Part shown: in pieces, positions 6,326-9,779 of the stretch
How positions within the stretch are numbered: position 1 is the first letter of the stretch
Layout: every line of letters starts with the position of its first letter
DNA from: Gemmatimonadaceae bacterium
GTDB lineage: Bacteria > Gemmatimonadota > Gemmatimonadetes > Gemmatimonadales > Gemmatimonadaceae
NCBI GenBank assembly: GCA_025936015.1
Contig: JAICUE010000069.1
Location: 1 to 9,779 of the forward strand
DNA length: 9,779 nucleotides
Reading direction: 5' to 3'
Program-made: the position numbers and the translations under genes
Notes under the pieces: model-generated
Database searches by the model: none
What the model was told of the DNA's origin: nothing
The model's input: the letters and a program-made list of their open reading frames with translations, nothing else

Positions 6326-8635
6326 ATGCCATCCAATCATCCCGCTCATCAGCCGCAGTCGAGCCTTCATCAGCCACCGATCGGCGGGACGCTCGACAAG
6401 GCGGGCATCGCCGGCGAAGACGAGCTGCACAAGCCGTATGTCCCGCACACCGAGTCGCCGCGCGAGCTGACCGTCTCGGGAATCATCCTCGGCATGTTGC
6501 TCGGGCTCGTCTTCTCGGCGTCGAGCGTGTACCTCGCGCTCAAGATCGGCCTGACGGTGAGCGCGTCGATCCCGATCGCGGTACTGTCGATCACGATCTT
6601 CCGCTATCTCGCCAGGGCGTTTCGCGCGAAGCCGGCGACGATCCTCCAGAACAACATCGTCCAAACCACCGGGTCTGCAGGAGAATCAATTGCGGCGGGG
6701 ACGGTGTTCACCCTCCCCGCCCTGCTCCTCCTTGGCTATGCGCTGCCGTGGAGCAGGGTCGCCGCGGTCGCGCTGATCGGTGGGATACTCGGCGTGCTGA
6801 TGATGATCCCGCTCAGGAAGAGCCTGATCGTCAAGGAGCACCGCAACCTCAAGTACCCCGAGGGCACGGCGTGCGCGGAGGTGCTGATCGTCGGCGAGGC
6901 GGGCGGGATCCAGGCGAAGACCGTCTTCATGGGGTTCGGACTCGGCGCGCTGTACAAGTTCCTCAACAGCGGGCTGCAGCTCTGGCTGCAGGTGCCGGCG
7001 CACACCTTCCAGCGGCTCCTGCCTAACGGCCGGACGGAGCTGTTCGGCGAGATCCAGGCGGAGGTCAGCCCCGAGCTCACCGGCGTCGGCTACATCATCG
7101 GGCCGAAGATCGCCGGCTACCTCTTCGCCGGCGGCGTCATCTCGTTCTTCGTGATGATCCCGATGATCAAGATGTTCGGGTCAGGGCTGACGTCGACGGT
7201 GCTCCCGCTCGACCAGAAGCTGATCGCCGACATGTCGCCGATGGAGATTCGCGCGGCGTACGTGTACTTCATCGGCGCCGGAGCGGTGACCGCGGCCGGC
7301 ATCATCAGCCTCGGCCGGTCGATGCCGACCATCTGGCGCGCGCTCGTCGGCGGGCTCGGTGGCTTCCGCGGGACGAATGTCGCGGCGGACGCGGTCGAGA
7401 CACGCCGCACGCAGCGCGACCTGCCGATGTCGTTCGTGCTCATCGGGCTCGTGCTCGCGGTGATCGCGATGGTGGTGCTGCCGCAGATCGGGATCAACGT
7501 CGTCGGCGCGGTGCTCGCGGTGTTCTTCGCGTTCCTGTTCGTCACCGTGTCGAGCCGGATCACCGGGCAGATCGGCGCGTCGGCGAACCCGATCTCGGGG
7601 ATGACGGTCGCCGCGGTGCTGATGACCGCGCTCATCTTCCTCGCGTTAGGCTGGACGCGTCCCGAGCATCGCGTGCTCGCGCTCTCGATCGGCGGGGTGG
7701 TCTGCGTCGCCGCCGCGGTCGCCGGCGCGACCTCGCAGGACCTCAAGACGGGATATCTCGTCGGTGCGACGCCAGCGCGGCAGCAGATCGGCCTCGTCTT
7801 CGGCGTCGTCAGCTCGGCGCTGCTGATCGGCTGGACGATCCAGTCACTCGACGCCGCGTACACGACGATCGTGAAGCGTGACATCCCGAGCGTGGTCATA
7901 CCGGCGGCGAACATCGACGCAGGGCGCGTGTCGCTCGACGATGGCCGCATCACCGGGATGGGGCTGGCGTCGCCCGTCGCTGGTACTCAGTACTATCGCG
8001 TCGGCCACCTGTACGAGGCGACCGCGAACGCGCCATCCGGCCGCTATCTCGTCGACGGGAGCGGCGCGATCCAGTACTACATCGATCCCGGCATCGGCGG
8101 ACGCGAGCCCGTCGACTACACCGGGCGGAAAGTCGAGAAGCTCGACTCGCCGAAGTCGCAGATCATGTCGCTCGTCGTCGACGGGATCCTGACGCAGAAG
8201 CTGAACTGGGGGCTGATCATGATCGGCGTCTTCTTCGCGATCGCGATGGAGATTCTCGGGCTCCCCTCGCTGGCGATCTCGGTCGGCGTCTACCTGCCGA
8301 TCTCGACATCGGCGACGATGTTCGCCGGTGGGATCGTCCGCTGGTTCGTCGATCGCGCGACCGCCGGGAAATCGAGCGAGACCGACGCCGATTCGGGGCC
8401 GGGCGTGCTCTTCTCATCAGGGCTGATCGCCGGCGGCGCGATCATGGGCGTCCTGCTCGCGGCGATGGCGGCCAAGCGCTGGGACGAAAAGATGAACGTC
8501 GCGTCGGCCATGCCGTGGCTCTCGGGAAACGTCATCGCCGCGCTCGTCATCTTCGTCGCGGCGGTGTGCGTCCCGCTGTATTTCGTCGGTCGCAAGGGGA
8601 CGCTGGAAGGAGAGGAGCCCGCGCCGCGGCGATGA
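6326..8635 (+). CDS. OPT-family oligopeptide (or metal-chelate) transporter
   Basis: This 769-residue integral membrane protein is of the oligopeptide transporter (OPT) family, proton-coupled importers of peptides or peptide/siderophore-bound metals. A polar N terminus (1-45) precedes many membrane helices, the first at about 49-72. Family-type segments include NNIVQTTGSAGESIAAGTVF (109-128), KYPEGTACAEVLIVGEAGG (176-194), GASANPISGMT (417-427) and TSQDLKTGYLVGATP (469-483). Between helices at about 490-508 and 625-645 is a polar insert of roughly 100 residues (513-610), rich in Gly, Asp and Tyr (for example YYRVGHLYEATANAPSGRYL, 556-575). The C terminus is short and charged. Length is in the upper range for prokaryotic members. 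The ATG at 6326 has a pyrimidine-rich leader and no Shine-Dalgarno sequence, and sits seven bases after the repeat island, which may therefore affect its expression. The substrate cannot be told from sequence. Confidence 0.93.
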   Translation: MPSNHPAHQPQSSLHQPPIGGTLDKAGIAGEDELHKPYVPHTESPRELTVSGIILGMLLGLVFSASSVYLALKIGLTVSASIPIAVLSITIFRYLARAFRAKPATILQNNIVQTTGSAGESIAAGTVFTLPALLLLGYALPWSRVAAVALIGGILGVLMMIPLRKSLIVKEHRNLKYPEGTACAEVLIVGEAGGIQAKTVFMGFGLGALYKFLNSGLQLWLQVPAHTFQRLLPNGRTELFGEIQAEVSPELTGVGYIIGPKIAGYLFAGGVISFFVMIPMIKMFGSGLTSTVLPLDQKLIADMSPMEIRAAYVYFIGAGAVTAAGIISLGRSMPTIWRALVGGLGGFRGTNVAADAVETRRTQRDLPMSFVLIGLVLAVIAMVVLPQIGINVVGAVLAVFFAFLFVTVSSRITGQIGASANPISGMTVAAVLMTALIFLALGWTRPEHRVLALSIGGVVCVAAAVAGATSQDLKTGYLVGATPARQQIGLVFGVVSSALLIGWTIQSLDAAYTTIVKRDIPSVVIPAANIDAGRVSLDDGRITGMGLASPVAGTQYYRVGHLYEATANAPSGRYLVDGSGAIQYYIDPGIGGREPVDYTGRKVEKLDSPKSQIMSLVVDGILTQKLNWGLIMIGVFFAIAMEILGLPSLAISVGVYLPISTSATMFAGGIVRWFVDRATAGKSSETDADSGPGVLFSSGLIAGGAIMGVLLAAMAAKRWDEKMNVASAMPWLSGNVIAALVIFVAAVCVPLYFVGRKGTLEGEEPAPRR

Positions 8636-8705
8636 CCCGTCGCTTCGTCCCGTGGCGTGGCATGTGCTTGTAGGGAATCTCGCGAAGGGGCAGCCACTGC
8701 AGCGC

Positions 8706-8710
8706 GAGGA
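8706..8710 (+). promoter_or_regulatory. Ribosome binding site of the GAF-domain gene
   Basis: GAGGA ends eight bases before the ATG at 8719. It favours that start over the in-frame ATG at 8734, whose nearest AGGAG is only two bases away. Confidence 0.55.
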
Positions 8711-8718
8711 ACGGGGCG

Positions 8719-9255
8719 ATGGGCGCAGGAGAGATGCACGGCGAATTCGAATCCGGCCGGGGAGAGGACGCCCGCGGCCGCTCGTCCGGTGAATCGCTGG
8801 CGAGCGAGGTGGCCCGAGTCCTCTCGGGCAAGGGAGTCCATGCCGCGCTCAGCCTGCTGAATCGCCGGACGCGCTTCCGCTTCAGCGGGCTGTATCGCGT
8901 CGACCCGCCCCTGCTGCGCAACATTCATCTGTTCGATCGCGAGAATCCGGATCTCAACGTGTCCGGCGCGGTCAGCCCGCTGGCAAGTACGTACTGCGGA
9001 ATCGCCTGCTCCACGGCGGCGCCCTTCATCACGTCGGACGCGCGCAGCGACGCGCGCCTGGAATCGCACCCCGCGCGTGATTCCATCGTCTCCTACTGCG
9101 GGGTCCCAATCCGCTCCCGTGGTGGCATTCCGTGGGCAACACTCTGCCACTTCGATTTCAGGCGGCGACTCGCTCGACCGGAAGAGACCGCGCTGCTCGA
9201 GACGATCGTCCCCGTCTTTGCCCAGTGGCTCGCTGGCCAGGGGCTGCTCGGCTGA
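8719..9255 (+). CDS. Stand-alone GAF-domain protein
   Basis: This 178-residue soluble protein has one GAF-like sensory domain and no recognisable output domain. After a polar N terminus (1-25), a helix (about 26-47) leads to the first strand, RFRFSGLYRVD (52-62), then a ligand-pocket region with STYCGIACSTAAPFITSDAR (90-109), IVSYCGVPIRSRGG (123-136) and ATLCHFDFRR (140-149). A final helix (EETALLETIVPVFAQWLA) ends the protein. Four cysteines (93, 97, 127, 143) sit around the likely pocket. The pattern does not match the cysteine motif of free methionine-R-sulfoxide reductase, also a GAF protein, as I know it. It lies 83 bp after the transporter and could be co-transcribed or have its own promoter; no promoter was recognised. 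GAF proteins bind small molecules or chromophores, but the ligand here is unknown. Confidence 0.8.
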   Translation: MGAGEMHGEFESGRGEDARGRSSGESLASEVARVLSGKGVHAALSLLNRRTRFRFSGLYRVDPPLLRNIHLFDRENPDLNVSGAVSPLASTYCGIACSTAAPFITSDARSDARLESHPARDSIVSYCGVPIRSRGGIPWATLCHFDFRRRLARPEETALLETIVPVFAQWLAGQGLLG

Positions 9256-9303
9256 CGAACCACCGAGTGTCCAGCCATCGCGACTGATCAGCGAGCGTTT
9301 TTA

Positions 9304-9443
9304 CAGGAGGCACGGAGGGCGCGGAGGGTTCTGCAACGGCGTGGCGACAGCGGGAATCATCGGCAGGAGGCAGGGAGGGGTCTGCGACGGCGTAGCGACA
9401 GCGGGAATCATCGACAGGAGGCACGGAGGACGCGGAGGGTTTA
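9304..9443 (+). repeat. Direct repeats of about 60 bp, three copies (one short, one partial)
   Basis: Copy 1 (9304-9363, 60 bp) and copy 2 (9364-9414, 51 bp) are contiguous and share CAGGAGGCA at their start and GACAGCGGGAATCATCG near their end. Copy 2 lacks about nine bases of the inner CGGAGGG run. Copy 3 (9415-about 9443) has only the first half. The first half itself is built from a roughly 9-bp CGGAGGG-type subrepeat. The surrounding 9256-9608 stretch has no credible gene on either strand. Confidence 0.9.
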
Positions 9444-9526
9444 TTCAAAGGCGACGCTGCAAGGCCTTGTCAGCCGTACACTTCATGGCTCCGCTGAAAT
9501 GCAGCGCTGCTGGAGCGGTGTAAACG

Positions 9527-9573
9527 AAACCCTCCGCGCCCTCCGTGCCTCCTGTAAACAATCCCGCTGTTCG
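9527..9573 (-). repeat. Inverted copy of the 60-bp repeat
   Basis: Read on the minus strand, this gives ACAGCGGGA, a short diverged spacer, then the ACAGGAGGCACGGAGG block and GCGGAGGGTTT. About 30 bases match copy 1 exactly and match copy 3 with one mismatch. Together with copy 3 (9414-9443) it could form a strong stem of about 30 bp around an 80-90-base loop. This might act as a terminator between the GAF gene and the convergent gene, or mark a mobile repeat. Confidence 0.85.
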
Positions 9574-9608
9574 ACCGCAGTCGACCAGCCTTCCCCGCCA
9601 CGTGAGGC

Positions 9609-9779
9609 CTAACGGCCGACCCGCGACATCGCCTCGACGTTCGAGCGGACGATGAACGCGAAGAGCTCGCGCGCTGACTGCGCGGCGATCGTCCGGGCGG
9701 CGGGAAGGACGCGGCCGGGGAGGGCCGTCTTGCCCAGCTCGCGCCGGGCTCCCTGCGTGACGTAGGTCGGCGCATCGGC
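9609..9779 (-). CDS. C-terminal end of an unrecognised protein (partial)
   Basis: From the right edge the minus strand is open for 56 residues to a TAG at 9611-9609. The residues look like real protein: an Ala/Arg-rich helical stretch (ARTIAAQSARELFAFIVR) followed by SNVEAMSRVGR at the end. Base composition at third positions matches the other genes. The alternative minus frame extending to 9470 is Arg/Ser-rich and runs through the repeat, so I rejected it. The family is not recognised. The stop codon is formed by the GTTAGGC motif. Confidence 0.6.
   Translation of the reverse strand, partial: ADAPTYVTQGARRELGKTALPGRVLPAARTIAAQSARELFAFIVRSNVEAMSRVGR

Larger units (their letters stand above)
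12..9613. repeat. Dispersed 7-mer GTTAGGC/GCCTAAC, 12 sites
   Basis: GTTAGGC starts at 12, 579, 1337, 1962, 2824, 4705 and 7645. Its complement GCCTAAC starts at 3355, 3964, 5363, 7021 and 9607. With about 70% GC, roughly one site would be expected on both strands together. Sites occur in genes of both orientations and in several reading frames, so selection or mutation bias at the DNA level is more likely than protein constraint. The coordinates given here span the first to the last site. Confidence 0.85.

Noticed and set aside
6042..6664. Overlapping minus-strand open frames with repeated SLETARCLEVSKRPD-like sequence
   Set aside because: The repeated peptide appears in all three frames because the 26-bp unit is not a multiple of three; it reflects the tandem repeat, not a protein.
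7117..7953. A 278-residue minus-strand open frame rich in Thr, Ala and Pro
   Set aside because: It is the complement of the transporter's membrane helices; composition explains it.
8290..9150. A 286-residue minus-strand open frame
   Set aside because: It spans the end of the transporter gene and most of the GAF gene in antisense, with no recognisable domain.
9470..9775. A 101-residue minus-strand open frame at the right edge
   Set aside because: It is Arg/Ser-rich and runs through the inverted repeat; another frame (9609-9779) looks like real protein.

Overview
This window is GC-rich (about 70% by eye) and nearly fully coding. It looks like a chromosomal segment of an aerobic, Gram-negative-type bacterium. 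Three of the predicted proteins carry lipoprotein signals and one carries a cleavable signal peptide, and the respiratory proteins are typical of an aerobe. Protein content and GC would fit Gemmatimonadota or a similar high-GC phylum, but no marker gene is present, so that placement is inference.

Layout. (1) Bases 1-2944, plus strand: a tight, partly overlapping cluster. It holds the tail of an unidentified gene, a one-haem cytochrome c lipoprotein, a cytochrome oxidase subunit II with CuA site and fused cytochrome c (caa3 type), a GlcG/HbpS-type haem-binding-family lipoprotein, and a MarR-family regulator. The first four reading frames overlap or lie within 40 bp, so they probably form one operon for electron transfer at the membrane surface. 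No oxidase subunit I is visible. (2) A hairpin at 2953-2979 separates this cluster from a convergent minus-strand gene (3013-4863) for an exported M61 metallopeptidase with a PDZ domain. (3) A 206-bp divergent spacer leads to a DUF4349 lipoprotein/membrane protein (5070-6041). (4) A repeat island (6027-6319) contains a 31-bp tandem repeat on the left and a 26-bp tandem repeat in opposite orientation on the right, bounded by a matching inverted sequence. (5) Bases 6326-8635 encode an OPT-family oligopeptide/metal-chelate transporter with a large polar insert. (6) Bases 8719-9255 encode a stand-alone GAF-domain protein. (7) Bases 9256-9608 are non-coding and hold a second repeat family (about 60-bp direct copies plus an inverted copy). 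(8) The end of an unrecognised minus-strand gene runs off the right edge.

The strongest unexplained signal is the 7-mer GTTAGGC/GCCTAAC. It occurs 12 times on the two strands, where about one would be expected, and is spaced mostly 530-860 bp apart. It is read in different frames and supplies every TTA leucine codon I could find. I did not find a convincing new defence or biosynthetic system. The two repeat islands and this motif are the parts not explained by known genes.
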